Source: Moraxella canis (GTDB lineage: Bacteria; Pseudomonadota; Gammaproteobacteria; Pseudomonadales; Moraxellaceae). From it: DNA of 64,000 nt. The stretch covers positions 62,001 to 126,000 of the forward strand of contig NZ_MUXT01000004.1 of NCBI RefSeq assembly GCF_002014965.1. Reading direction: 5' to 3'. The translations under genes were made by a program, and so were the position numbers. Shown piece by piece: positions 8,516 to 17,457 of this stretch. Position 1 is the stretch's first letter. Each line of letters opens with the position of its first letter. The notes under the pieces are model-generated. The model ran no database searches. It saw only the letters and a list, made by a program, of their open reading frames with translations, and was not told where the DNA came from.

Positions 8516-9031
8516 TTAATAAGACAGCTCGGCGCGGCGATTTTGAGACCAGGCTTCTTCGTTAGAACCTGTCGCCATAGGGCGCTCTTCACCAAAACTC
8601 ACAATCTCTACATTGGCTTGGCTGACACCCCTAGCAAGTAAATAACTACGTACCGCAGCAGCACGGCGCTCACCGAGTGACATATTATACTCACGGCTGC
8701 CACGCTCATCAGTGTGACCTGCCACCAAGACGCGTGCGGCTTGGTTGGCGCTTAAGAATTTGACCTGCTCATCCAAGATAGCGGCAGCTTGTGGCTTAAT
8801 TTCATCTGAATCAAAATCAAAATGCACGAGACTTGGCATGTTTGCCGCTGCAGCCTTGATCGCTTCTGAATTATCGACCAAAGGGGCTGCTGTCGTATAG
8901 ACAGGACCTGTATAGCCTGTTGGTGCATTGGGAGCGACTACGACATTGCCAGTTGATTTACTGGCGCAGCCTGTGGTGATGGCAAGAGCAGATAGTGCAG
9001 CGGCGATAAATGATACTTTAAGATGTGGCAT
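8516..9031 (-). CDS. pal: Peptidoglycan-associated lipoprotein Pal (OmpA family)
   Basis: A 171-residue lipoprotein anchored in the outer membrane that binds peptidoglycan and, with Tol proteins, helps outer-membrane constriction at division. A signal peptide ends in a lipobox, AITTGC, with Cys22 as the lipidated residue. The C-terminal OmpA-like domain is intact: VHFDFDSDEIKPQA, VAGHTDERGSREYNMSLGERRA and SFGEERP, containing the Asp and Arg that bind diaminopimelate. I chose the ATG at 9031, preceded by AAGG; the longer frame starts inside the promoter. Unusually, tolB and the rest of the tol operon are not adjacent; the neighbour upstream is divergent pepN. Confidence 0.92.
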   Translation of the reverse strand: MPHLKVSFIAAALSALAITTGCASKSTGNVVVAPNAPTGYTGPVYTTAAPLVDNSEAIKAAAANMPSLVHFDFDSDEIKPQAAAILDEQVKFLSANQAARVLVAGHTDERGSREYNMSLGERRAAAVRSYLLARGVSQANVEIVSFGEERPMATGSNEEAWSQNRRAELSY

Positions 9032-9049
9032 AAGGACACCTTGTAATTT

Positions 9050-9079
9050 ATTATAACTGTTATAATTAAATAAGGTCAA
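9050..9079 (-). promoter_or_regulatory. Candidate sigma-70 promoter of pal
   Basis: On the minus strand TTGACC (9079-9074) is followed after 18 bp by TATAAT (9055-9050). It implies a very short leader before the pal ATG at 9031. Confidence 0.6.
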
Positions 9080-9282
9080 ATGAGTGATTATCAAGTAATA
9101 ATCTTTCACAGATGTGAATATAATGACAAATTTATCACGCTTTTACAAGAGATTTTTAATAAAAATCCTTGAAAAATCGCTAGGCTCACTCTCCAGAATG
9201 AATCGCAGATGAATCACTGGCAAAAATTGCCGAATGCGCAAAATTTTGTTAACATGGCGGAATTTTCGATAGAATTTTTAAT

Positions 9283-9291
9283 TGTTAAAAT
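9283..9291 (+). promoter_or_regulatory. Candidate extended -10 promoter of pepN
   Basis: TGTTAAAAT ends only 16 bp before the pepN ATG, so the mRNA would have a leader of about ten bases. No good Shine-Dalgarno is visible before the ATG, which fits a nearly leaderless message. Confidence 0.4.
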
Positions 9292-9307
9292 ACCAAAGTG
9301 AATTGAT

Positions 9308-11890
9308 ATGACAAACAAAACCCAAACTCCTCAAAAAATTTATCTTAAAGATTACACACCGCCAAGCTATGCCGTGGACAAAGTGGACTTGGATATTCGC
9401 CTGTATGACGATCATGCCATCGTTGGGGCGCATCTTCATATGACAAGGGCGCACGCAGGCAGGCTTGAGCTGTTTGGGCGGGATTTGACGCTTAAAAGCA
9501 TCTGCTTAAATGGGCGTGAACTATCAGCAGAAGATTATCAAATGGATGAGGAGGGCTTGATGATTTTGGAGGCGCCCGATTCTGCCTTGATAGAGACTTG
9601 GGTTCAAATCTCGCCGCAAACCAATACAACGCTTGAAGGTCTGTATCAAGCAGGCACAGGCGATGAGCTAATGTTTGTGACACAATGTGAGCCAGAAGGG
9701 TTTCGCAAAATCACCTTTTTTCCAGATCGTCCCGATGTGCTGACAGAATACACAACCCGTCTGGAGGCGCCGAAGCGTTTTGGGACGCTGCTTGCCAATG
9801 GTAATTTGATCGAATCAGGTGAGGTGGATGAAGATCGCCATTATACCATTTGGCACGATCCCACTAAAAAGCCCAGTTATCTTTTTGCCGCGGTGATCGC
9901 AAACCTAGAAGTGATGCAAGATAGCTACACGACGATGGAGGGTCGTGAGGTTTTGCTTGAGATTTATGCCGATGCCCAAGACATTGATAAATGCCATGTG
10001 GGCATGCAAGCGCTCAAAGATGCGATGAAATGGGATGAAGACAATTATGGGCGTGCTTATGACTTAGATCGCTATATGATCGTGGCGACAGGTCAGTTTA
10101 ATATGGGCGCAATGGAAAATAAAGGCTTGAACATTTTTAATACCAGCTGTGTGTTATCAAGCCCTGAGACTACTACCGATGAGCGCAGTTTTCATGTCAA
10201 ATCGGTGATTGCACACGAATATTTTCATAATTGGACGGGCAATCGCATCACTTGTCGTGACTGGTTTCAGCTGTGTCTCAAAGAGGGCTTTACGGTATTT
10301 CGCGATCAAAGCTTTTCAGGAGATTTTCGCTCAAAAGCCGTTCAGCGTATCGAAGATGTCTCGCTACTTCGCTCGGCACAGTTTGCCGAAGATGCAGGCT
10401 CGCTGGCGCATCCTGTTCGCCCCGAGAGCTTTGTTGAGATTAATAACTTTTATACGATGACCATCTATGAAAAAGGCGCAGAAATTGTGCGTATGATTGC
10501 CAATTTCTTAGGTAAAGATAAATTTCGTCAAGGCTCGGATGAATATTTTGCGCGCTATGATGGGCAAGCAGTGACAGTTGAAGATTTTTTATCGGCTTTA
10601 TCGGTGGCAGATGCACGCGTCATGGATTTTTTGCCTTGGTATCGTCAGCCAGGCACGCCAGTGGTATCAGGCAGTTATCATGTTCAAGGCGATAAGGTGA
10701 GTGTAAAGTTAGCTCAAAAAACTCGTCATGTGCCTAATTATGATGCGCCGATTGCACTACCCATTCCCGTGGATACAGCGATTTTTGATAGCGCGACAGG
10801 TGAGATGTTGGCAAGTCAAATGCTGCTATTGACCAAAGACAGTGATGTATTTGAGTTTGATGGGATTGAGCTGTCTGACGGCGCGCATCCTGTGGTATCG
10901 ATATTGCGTAATTTTTCGGCACCTGTTAAGAGTGATTTTGATTATACGGATGAAGATTTGGCGCGCTTGGTGGCGTTTGAGACCGAAGGATTTAATCGCT
11001 GGCAAGCACTTCAGACACTGGTGAACCGCTGGCTATTTGGCACATCCAAAGAGGCTGATTTGATCGTCGATGTGATCCAAAAAGCGGTTGATGCACTGAT
11101 TGATAGCGATCCAATGTTGGCAGCGCGTCTATTTGATTTGCCAAGCCAAAAAGAGCTTGCCATGGCGTATGATGAAAATTATGATCCTGCCTTTGTCAAG
11201 GCTCGTCGGGATGAGCTGTATCAGCTTATCGCTGATGGATTGTCGTCAGATACTAAGCGCTGGTATCACAGGCTGCCAATGCAGGCTTATGAAGATACGC
11301 CAGATGCGTGCGGACGCCGCCTGCTACGCAATGTTTTATTGGATTTGCGCCTGACGGCAAATGATAATGATGCCAAAGATGATGCTTATCAGCAATATGA
11401 GCAAGCGTCTTGTATGAGTGAGCGATTGGGTGCTTTGACGGCGATGATCAATCATAATTTAGATCAAAAAGACAATTATGTTCATGATTTTTATGAGAAA
11501 TTTAGCCATGAAGATTTGGTGATTGATGCTTGGTTTAGTGCACAAGCCATGTCAGATCATACCAGTGTCGAACACATCGCCGCTCTGATGCAGCGTAAAG
11601 ACTATGACTGGAATACGCCAAATCGTGTACGGACCACGCTGGGGGCTTTGGCTGCCAAGCCTGTGCAGCTGTGGACGGCTGAAGGGCTGGACTTGTACTT
11701 ATCGGCGGTTGAGCGCTTAGATAGCGCCAATCCATTGCTGGCAGCCCGTCTGTTGTCCGCACTGGCGCGTTGGTACACGCTGACACCTGATCATAAAGCC
11801 ATGGCAAAACAAAAGCTGACCGAGCTGTCCGCTAAGGCAGCTTCCAAAAATGTGCTTGAGTTTTTAGAAAATATGCAAACCGTGTCTTAA
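9308..11890 (+). CDS. pepN: Aminopeptidase N (M1 family)
   Basis: An 860-residue cytoplasmic zinc aminopeptidase that removes N-terminal residues from peptides, close to the usual 870-residue bacterial PepN. The exopeptidase motif GAMEN is present (GAMENKGLNIF, about residue 265), as is the zinc site HEYFHNWTGNR followed 18 residues later by the third ligand Glu in LKEGFTVF (His, His, Glu about residues 300-323). The C-terminal half forms the helical lid domain of the PepN subfamily. It is transcribed alone, divergent from pal, and ends in a strong terminator. Confidence 0.95.
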   Translation: MTNKTQTPQKIYLKDYTPPSYAVDKVDLDIRLYDDHAIVGAHLHMTRAHAGRLELFGRDLTLKSICLNGRELSAEDYQMDEEGLMILEAPDSALIETWVQISPQTNTTLEGLYQAGTGDELMFVTQCEPEGFRKITFFPDRPDVLTEYTTRLEAPKRFGTLLANGNLIESGEVDEDRHYTIWHDPTKKPSYLFAAVIANLEVMQDSYTTMEGREVLLEIYADAQDIDKCHVGMQALKDAMKWDEDNYGRAYDLDRYMIVATGQFNMGAMENKGLNIFNTSCVLSSPETTTDERSFHVKSVIAHEYFHNWTGNRITCRDWFQLCLKEGFTVFRDQSFSGDFRSKAVQRIEDVSLLRSAQFAEDAGSLAHPVRPESFVEINNFYTMTIYEKGAEIVRMIANFLGKDKFRQGSDEYFARYDGQAVTVEDFLSALSVADARVMDFLPWYRQPGTPVVSGSYHVQGDKVSVKLAQKTRHVPNYDAPIALPIPVDTAIFDSATGEMLASQMLLLTKDSDVFEFDGIELSDGAHPVVSILRNFSAPVKSDFDYTDEDLARLVAFETEGFNRWQALQTLVNRWLFGTSKEADLIVDVIQKAVDALIDSDPMLAARLFDLPSQKELAMAYDENYDPAFVKARRDELYQLIADGLSSDTKRWYHRLPMQAYEDTPDACGRRLLRNVLLDLRLTANDNDAKDDAYQQYEQASCMSERLGALTAMINHNLDQKDNYVHDFYEKFSHEDLVIDAWFSAQAMSDHTSVEHIAALMQRKDYDWNTPNRVRTTLGALAAKPVQLWTAEGLDLYLSAVERLDSANPLLAARLLSALARWYTLTPDHKAMAKQKLTELSAKAASKNVLEFLENMQTVS

Positions 11891-11908
11891 GTGCCATGAC
11901 TGTGAATT

Positions 11909-11940
11909 CGGGCAGGCGATGGCTTGCCCGTTTTTATTAT
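11909..11940 (+). terminator. Terminator of pepN
   Basis: Stem CGGGCA with TGCCCG, extended by an inner GC pair, followed by TTTTTATTATTTTT. Confidence 0.85.
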
Positions 11941-11988
11941 TTTTATCATGACTGAGTGGGATAAATCTTCTATCAAACCGACCAAAAA

Positions 11989-11997
11989 TGTTACAAT
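11989..11997 (+). promoter_or_regulatory. Candidate extended -10 promoter of waaA
   Basis: TGTTACAAT (TG, one base, TACAAT) ends 30 bp before the waaA ATG. No strong -35 is visible, as is usual for extended -10 promoters. Confidence 0.5.
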
Positions 11998-12027
11998 CTT
12001 GTTTTATTCATAAAACCGCTTATCACC

Positions 12028-13341
12028 ATGTCTAATGCCCCCGCTGTTCGACCGCCGTTATATTATCGCCTGACCACTGCCATACTTGCGCCCATTTATC
12101 GGCAAATGGTCATCAAAAAATCCAAAGACAAGCCAACGCTTGAGCGAGAGCTCAATGAGCGTTTTGCCAAGCAGTATCAGCCGCCACCGTCTGGGGCGCT
12201 CGGTGTGATATGGTGTCATGCTGTTTCATTGGGTGAGCTTAATACCGTTTACCCTTTACTAAGCAGGCTATTGGATCAAGGCTATGGACTGTGGGTGACG
12301 AGCACCACACAGACGGGGTTTGAGCGCGCCGCCAGATTATTTGACGGGCAAATCCGATCAGGACGCGTGGCGCACAGTTTTGTGCCTATGGATAGACCTC
12401 AGGTGATTGATGCATTTTTGGATCATGTCAAGCCGATCGCAGTGATGTTCATTGAGACTGAGCTTTGGGCAAATACTTTATATGCTTGCCGCAAACGGGG
12501 CATCAAGACCATGATGGTCAATGCTCGCCTGACCCAAAAATCCTATCAAGGATATGCCAAAATCGCCAAAGTCAGCCAAACCATGATGGCAAATCTTGAT
12601 GGCATCATCGCTCAAGATGCCGAGTCGGTGCAGCGATTTAAGCAGCTTGGTAAAACTGACATCGTCCAAAGCGATTCGCTCAAATGGGCAAGTATCAGTG
12701 CGCTCAGTGAAGCACAGCTCACCGCCGCTCAAGCCCTAACGGCTCAGATTCACGAAGCGCACAAAAAACAAGTTTGGGTGATGGCAAGCACGCATGATGG
12801 TGAAGAGAGCATTGCACTAAGTGCCCATAAAAAGTTTTTACAAAAATCGCCCGATGCACTACTCATACTTGTACCAAGGCATCCCGAGCGATTTGAAGCT
12901 GTCCATCAAATGTGCTTACAAGGCGGCTTTGTGACTGCGCGGCGCTCAATGGATGAGTCCATCACGCCAAAGACCCAAATTTATCTTGCTGACACCATGG
13001 GCGAGCTGCTTGCTTGGTATCAAGTCGCTCAGATTGCGGCGGTTGGTGGCTCATTTGTGCCGATCGGTGGACATAACCCCATTGAGCCTGCCAGTCTTGC
13101 GACACCTGTCATCATGGGCGCGCATGATGATAACTGTAAAGATCTTGTCAAAGCACTCAAAAAAGTCGGCGCGCTAGCGCAGCTGCCTGATGAGCCGAAT
13201 GTGGCGGATCAGTTATTTGAAGGGCTGATGCAGGGCTATTTATATCATTGGACGGCTGAGCAAGGCGCGTTATTGGTGAAACAAAAACAGCGCGTTTTGG
13301 AAGATCAGCTGAACTTTGTGCTAAGTATCATCCACGCCTAA
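12028..13341 (+). CDS. waaA: 3-deoxy-D-manno-octulosonic acid transferase
   Basis: A 437-residue inner-membrane-associated glycosyltransferase that adds Kdo from CMP-Kdo to the lipid A precursor in lipopolysaccharide or lipooligosaccharide synthesis. The N-terminal domain shows the family blocks WCHAVSLGELNTVYPLL and ETELWANTLYACRKRGI; the C-terminal GT-B half has the nucleotide-sugar site VGGSFVPIGGHNPIEPA and the PVIMGAH block. One hydrophobic segment near the N terminus (about residues 8-25) is shorter than in some homologues. It is flanked by its own promoter and not adjacent to other LPS genes. Confidence 0.95.
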   Translation: MSNAPAVRPPLYYRLTTAILAPIYRQMVIKKSKDKPTLERELNERFAKQYQPPPSGALGVIWCHAVSLGELNTVYPLLSRLLDQGYGLWVTSTTQTGFERAARLFDGQIRSGRVAHSFVPMDRPQVIDAFLDHVKPIAVMFIETELWANTLYACRKRGIKTMMVNARLTQKSYQGYAKIAKVSQTMMANLDGIIAQDAESVQRFKQLGKTDIVQSDSLKWASISALSEAQLTAAQALTAQIHEAHKKQVWVMASTHDGEESIALSAHKKFLQKSPDALLILVPRHPERFEAVHQMCLQGGFVTARRSMDESITPKTQIYLADTMGELLAWYQVAQIAAVGGSFVPIGGHNPIEPASLATPVIMGAHDDNCKDLVKALKKVGALAQLPDEPNVADQLFEGLMQGYLYHWTAEQGALLVKQKQRVLEDQLNFVLSIIHA

Positions 13342-13476
13342 AGCAGGATTGTGAACAAAAACTGCTCTTAGTGTTTTATGTGGGAGCTGTGTTACCACCA
13401 CGGATGAATGGCGTTTGTTAACATTTTAGCAAGTCATTTTTGCATTTTTGGGTATGATAATTTAAACATTTTATCT

Positions 13477-13482
13477 TATAAT
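13477..13482 (+). promoter_or_regulatory. Candidate -10 of first pirin gene
   Basis: TATAAT lies 29 bp before a CTGGAGAAGATGATG start region. The second pirin gene (start 54763) has a very similar leader. Confidence 0.35.
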
Positions 13483-13510
13483 AATCAAAGACAAAATCAA
13501 ACTGGAGAAG

Positions 13511-14419
13511 ATGATGAGTGCTAAAAAACTGACTGCCAGAACTGCGGAAGTGGGCGGTATTCCTATCGCGCGTCTTTTGCCTAATAGAGGCAAGCAGCCA
13601 ATTGGCGCATGGTGTTTTTTGGATCATATCGGTCCTGCAGAAATTGAGGCAGGCGAGCCAGGTATGCAGGTGGGACGCCATCCGCACACCAATTTACAGA
13701 CCTTCACATGGATGTTGCATGGCGAGATCAGACACCGTGACAGCTTGGGCTATGACCAAATTATCCGCAAAGGGCAAGTCAATTTGATGACCGCAGGGAC
13801 AGGTTCTGAGACGGGCATCAGCCACACTGAGCAAAGTGTGGTGGATGAAGACAATCGCTTTCATGCAGTGCAGCTTTGGATTGCGCTGCCGATGGATAAA
13901 CAGATTCAGCCAAGTTTTCATCACTATCCTGACTTGCCGACTTGGCAATCGCAAGGCATTCGTTATGCCTTAACCACAGGCAGCTATACCGATGGCGAGA
14001 CTTACACAGCACCGACCTTACAGTACTCTAAGCTTGTGGGCTTGGATGTGATCTTTGATGAAGATGGCACTGCCAATCTGTCTTTTGAGGCAGGCATGGA
14101 ATATGGCATTTTGATCATCAGCGGTGAAGTGACCCATGAGGGTGAGACTTTTGTGCAAGATGAGCTGATGCGCTTTGAGACAAGTCAAGATGCCCAGCGC
14201 GTACAAATCACTGCCAAAGCTGGCACACATGTGATGTTGTTGGGTGGTGAACCATTGCCGCATAAGACTTTGCTTTGGTGGAACTTTGTGGATAAAAGCA
14301 AAGCGGGCATCGAAAAGTCTATTGAAGATTGGAATAATGGGCATGAGCGCTTTGGTGATGTCGCAGGTGGGATGCATCGTTTGCCATCACCACCTTTACC
14401 AGACAGCTTCAAAGAATAA
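13511..14419 (+). CDS. Pirin family protein
   Basis: A 302-residue bicupin of the pirin family. The N-terminal cupin holds the metal-binding block GRHPHTNLQTFTWMLHGEIR with HxH near residue 57 and a second His in GSETGISHTEQS; the C-terminal cupin is more degenerate. Pirins are iron-binding, and some bacterial members have quercetin dioxygenase activity, but function is often unknown. Two ATG codons in tandem (13511 and 13514) follow GGAG; either may be used. A second, shorter pirin is encoded at 54763-55497. The gene is monocistronic with its own terminator. Confidence 0.88.
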   Translation: MMSAKKLTARTAEVGGIPIARLLPNRGKQPIGAWCFLDHIGPAEIEAGEPGMQVGRHPHTNLQTFTWMLHGEIRHRDSLGYDQIIRKGQVNLMTAGTGSETGISHTEQSVVDEDNRFHAVQLWIALPMDKQIQPSFHHYPDLPTWQSQGIRYALTTGSYTDGETYTAPTLQYSKLVGLDVIFDEDGTANLSFEAGMEYGILIISGEVTHEGETFVQDELMRFETSQDAQRVQITAKAGTHVMLLGGEPLPHKTLLWWNFVDKSKAGIEKSIEDWNNGHERFGDVAGGMHRLPSPPLPDSFKE

Positions 14420-14432
14420 TTGAACGACTATC

Positions 14433-14459
14433 AAACCCAGCAAAATTTGCTGGGTTTTT
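14433..14459 (+). terminator. Terminator of first pirin gene
   Basis: Near-perfect inverted repeat AAACCCAGCAAA with TTTGCTGGGTTT, ending in five T. Confidence 0.85.
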
Positions 14460-14541
14460 GATGGAATGTGATTAATCAAATGCTGAGCGATACCCATCTT
14501 TGATATAATATTGATCAATTTTAGGGTATTTTTCGCTGAGT

Positions 14542-15258
14542 ATGAATATTATCTTATTAGATGACGCAAATTTTATCACCGATCGTATGGCAGTGATTGA
14601 GGATCAAGCAGTCATTCGCCATCTGCAATCGGTGCTTAAAGCACAAACAGGCGATGTGCTAAAACTGGGAAAGCTTGGCAATCGCATCGGTCAGGGTAAA
14701 GTGATTGAGCTTAGTCACCGTCATGCCGTCTTGTCCGATATCACGCTCACCGCGTCGCCGCCAAATAAGCTGAATCTGACGCTGATTTTGGCACTGCCGC
14801 GCCCAAAAGTACTCAGGCGGCTCATCATGGATATGACAGCGATGGGTGTGGATCACATTGTGCTCATCAATAGCTACCGCACGGACAAATCCTACTGGAG
14901 CTCGCCGCTGCTATCTCGCCTTGATGAGTTTGTGCTCGAAGGGCTGCAGCAGGGCGTAGATACCATGCCGCCTAAGATCACCCTTGCCAAACGATTTAAG
15001 CCGTTTGTGCAAGATGATTTGCCAAGCCTTATCGGTGATGGTGGTGCAATCGTGGCGCATCCGTATGCCAAAGATCGCTTTGGTCAATTGATCGAGCAGC
15101 GCTTACCACAGGTTTTGGTGGTGGGCGCTGAAGGTGGATTTATTCCTTATGAAATTGAACTTTTGGGCAGTGTGGGTGTGCAGCCAGCCAGCTTGGGCGA
15201 TCGAATTTTGCGCACAGAGGCGGCGGTCAATGCTTTATTGGGTAGATGGCTGCCTTAA
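14542..15258 (+). CDS. rsmE: 16S rRNA (uracil-1498-N3)-methyltransferase
   Basis: A 238-residue SPOUT-class enzyme that methylates U1498 of 16S rRNA in the decoding centre. The N-terminal PUA-like domain carries HLQSVLKAQTGDVLKLG; the C-terminal knot domain has PRPKVLRRLIMDMTAMGVDH, a VVGAEGGFIPYEIELL block and the SLGDRILRTEAAVNALL trefoil signature that binds S-adenosylmethionine. Length is normal. It ends seven bases before the convergent EamA gene and no terminator is visible between them. Confidence 0.95.
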   Translation: MNIILLDDANFITDRMAVIEDQAVIRHLQSVLKAQTGDVLKLGKLGNRIGQGKVIELSHRHAVLSDITLTASPPNKLNLTLILALPRPKVLRRLIMDMTAMGVDHIVLINSYRTDKSYWSSPLLSRLDEFVLEGLQQGVDTMPPKITLAKRFKPFVQDDLPSLIGDGGAIVAHPYAKDRFGQLIEQRLPQVLVVGAEGGFIPYEIELLGSVGVQPASLGDRILRTEAAVNALLGRWLP

Positions 15259-15265
15259 TCCTTTC

Positions 15266-16165
15266 CTAGCGCTTGATCAGTGCATTGGCTGCGGTGGCGG
15301 TCACGATGAGTAACGTACCGATCATTTGTATGATGGTTAAAGGCTGGTGTAACAAAAATACCGCAAGTGCAATGGCTGTTAAAGGCTCAACGATCGTGAA
15401 AACTGATGCTGTACTGGCAGGCAGCTTTTGTAACGCACTCATGTACAAAAAAAACGGAACAATCGTACCAATCAATCCTAAGCCCAGCGCAAAAGCCCAA
15501 GCCTGCACTGGTAATTCAAAAAGCGCGCCATAAGTTTGGTATGTCGTCGGTAAGATCAGCAGCGTGGCGGCACTGATTGTAACCGAGCTAAAAAACACCA
15601 AATATGACGAGTGGTTTTTAGACATTGCCTTTTTACCAAGTATGCCATACAAAGCATAGCACACACCCGACAACAGACCAATGAGTACGCCACTGTTAAA
15701 GCTAAAAGAATCCGCCCCTGCCATCAAACACCCCACGCCGATGACCGCGACGACCGCCAGCAGGGCAGAAGTCGCTGAGATACGCTCACCCAAAATCACC
15801 CGTGCCAATATCAAGCTAAACACAGGTGCGGTATATAGTAGCGCCACTGCCATGCTCACACCCACGTGGTTGACGGCATAAAAATAGCACAAAGTCATCC
15901 CAAGCACGCCAATGAGCGACTGCATGATCAGCCCAAAGGATGCTTTGAAGGTTAAGCCTCTAAGCTCAGGCAGAAGTTTGGGTATGAGTAAAAGTACGAT
16001 CACGCCTGCGGTAACGATGCGTAAAATGGTAATCGAAAAGCTGTCAAAGCCCAAATCAGCCAATTTTGAGGCAATGATGCCCAAAGTGCCCCAGCAGATG
16101 CCTGCAAGGATGACTTGTAAAGCGCCAATCAGCTGATCGGTGCGGGTGGAGTGGGTGTGATTCAT
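15266..16165 (-). CDS. EamA/DMT-superfamily transporter
   Basis: A 299-residue inner-membrane protein with ten predicted transmembrane helices arranged as two EamA repeats (first about residues 13-145, second about 158-298). Typical landmarks are the GICWGTLGIIASKLADLG start, ALLYTAPVFSLILARVILGE in repeat one and FTIVEPLTAIALAVFLLHQP in repeat two. Family members export or import amino acids and other small metabolites; no substrate can be predicted. It lies 62 bp behind the Ape1-like gene, with only a weak hairpin between, so read-through is possible. Confidence 0.88.
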   Translation of the reverse strand: MNHTHSTRTDQLIGALQVILAGICWGTLGIIASKLADLGFDSFSITILRIVTAGVIVLLLIPKLLPELRGLTFKASFGLIMQSLIGVLGMTLCYFYAVNHVGVSMAVALLYTAPVFSLILARVILGERISATSALLAVVAVIGVGCLMAGADSFSFNSGVLIGLLSGVCYALYGILGKKAMSKNHSSYLVFFSSVTISAATLLILPTTYQTYGALFELPVQAWAFALGLGLIGTIVPFFLYMSALQKLPASTASVFTIVEPLTAIALAVFLLHQPLTIIQMIGTLLIVTATAANALIKR

Positions 16166-16185
16166 AGAGTCTTATGATAAATAAA

Positions 16186-16211
16186 TAGCAAGAGATCAGC
16201 GCCCCTTGCTA
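16186..16211 (-). terminator. Weak terminator downstream of ape1-like gene
   Basis: On the minus strand TAGCAAG pairs with CTTGCTA (7 bp) and is followed by TTTATTTAT. The T tract is interrupted, so termination is probably partial. Confidence 0.45.
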
Positions 16212-16227
16212 TGATAAATGAGAAAAA

Positions 16228-17439
16228 TTATTGTTGATAAACACTGCGTGTCGTCGAAACCGATGGCGTGCTCACAGGCTGCGTCAGGGGCGTATTGATT
16301 TGGCTTGGCTTCAAGGTCGTCAATGCCAATGAGATAATATCTTCTGCCATCAAAGTGCCTAGCTGCCCATAGCCTGAATGCGTAAAATGGACGCCGTCTT
16401 TGGCAGCAAGACCGCGATTCATCCATTGTTTCATTGAGCAGCTGCCGCCCATGGCTGCTTGCCAATCCCAAAACAGCGTGTGTTTAGATTGAGCGGTTTG
16501 GCGCTGAACTTCTTGGATGGCACTTAGCTCGGCAGGGCGAGTGCCGCAGCTGCCAGAGGTGCTTCTGAGTGCTTCAGGCGATGAGACAACCATGATGGCT
16601 GACTTTGGCGATGCATGGCGGATCTGATCGATGCGCTCACTTAAGACGCTGCGGACGCGCTCGGGATTGACGCTGTTATACGCTTCATTGGTGCCATAGG
16701 CAAGTACGATCAGCTCAGGTGCGATCGTGCCCAATTCTTTTTGCCAGGCATAGCCATTCCAGCGGCTCCAGTGTGATAGCTCGGCGCCATTGATGCCAAG
16801 TGATGAGACGATCGCGCCAGAGGTGTGTTTTGATCGACCCCACCATCCGCCGATGGCAGTGTCAGACATCGCACCTTCGGCTGTGAGGGTAAATGGCAGC
16901 TTGGCATCAAAAGTCATTGTCTGCCAAGTCCCATCTTTAATGGGGGCTTCAAGAATGAAGCGGTGACCATCGGCATCGATACCGCTTAGCACGCCATCTG
17001 CTGCGCTTTGACGAATGCTGACCGTCATGGCTTGCAAAGGTTCATTGCCTTTTGCTTTGATGGTGAGCGTACTGCCCGAAAAATTAGGCTTAGCGATCAA
17101 GCCGCCCAGGGTATAATTTTCATTTTGATTTCGGCGACTGGAGATGGGCGTCCATTGATAATTATCATAACCATATCGTGCCATACGCTGACCGCTAAAA
17201 TACATTGGCATAGCCCAGCCCATGCCACCGTTGCCGTAGCGACTTTGTAGCTGACTGCGCAGCGCGTCCGTCATGCTGTCGCCTGCGGTATGCGAGTCGC
17301 CCAGCTGTACGATATGAATGCGGCTGTTATTGAGCGCTTGAATCAGCTGATCGGTGTTTGGATCTTGATAATTGGTCAAATAATTTGCTGATGCGCTCAT
17401 AGACATGACCAAAGCGGACAACACAAAAAACAGTTTCAT
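16228..17439 (-). CDS. SGNH hydrolase, Ape1-like peptidoglycan O-acetylesterase
   Basis: A 403-residue exported protein with a signal peptide (cleavage near SASA-NY, residue 18). It has the SGNH blocks in order: block I QLGDSHTAGDS with nucleophile Ser49; block III AYGTNEAYN with the oxyanion Asn; and block V KDGVHF with Asp348 and His351. Between block I and block III lies a beta-rich insert of about 120 residues (about 85-205), as in the CBM35-like insert of neisserial Ape1. Ape1 removes O-acetyl groups from MurNAc so lytic transglycosylases can cut the glycan. The two genes upstream on the same strand are the expected SGNH and MBOAT acetyltransferase partners, which strengthens this assignment. 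The C terminus has a Ser/Thr/Pro-rich tail. Confidence 0.82.
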   Translation of the reverse strand: MKLFFVLSALVMSMSASANYLTNYQDPNTDQLIQALNNSRIHIVQLGDSHTAGDSMTDALRSQLQSRYGNGGMGWAMPMYFSGQRMARYGYDNYQWTPISSRRNQNENYTLGGLIAKPNFSGSTLTIKAKGNEPLQAMTVSIRQSAADGVLSGIDADGHRFILEAPIKDGTWQTMTFDAKLPFTLTAEGAMSDTAIGGWWGRSKHTSGAIVSSLGINGAELSHWSRWNGYAWQKELGTIAPELIVLAYGTNEAYNSVNPERVRSVLSERIDQIRHASPKSAIMVVSSPEALRSTSGSCGTRPAELSAIQEVQRQTAQSKHTLFWDWQAAMGGSCSMKQWMNRGLAAKDGVHFTHSGYGQLGTLMAEDIISLALTTLKPSQINTPLTQPVSTPSVSTTRSVYQQ

Positions 17440-17457
17440 AAATTCACCTAATGAGTA

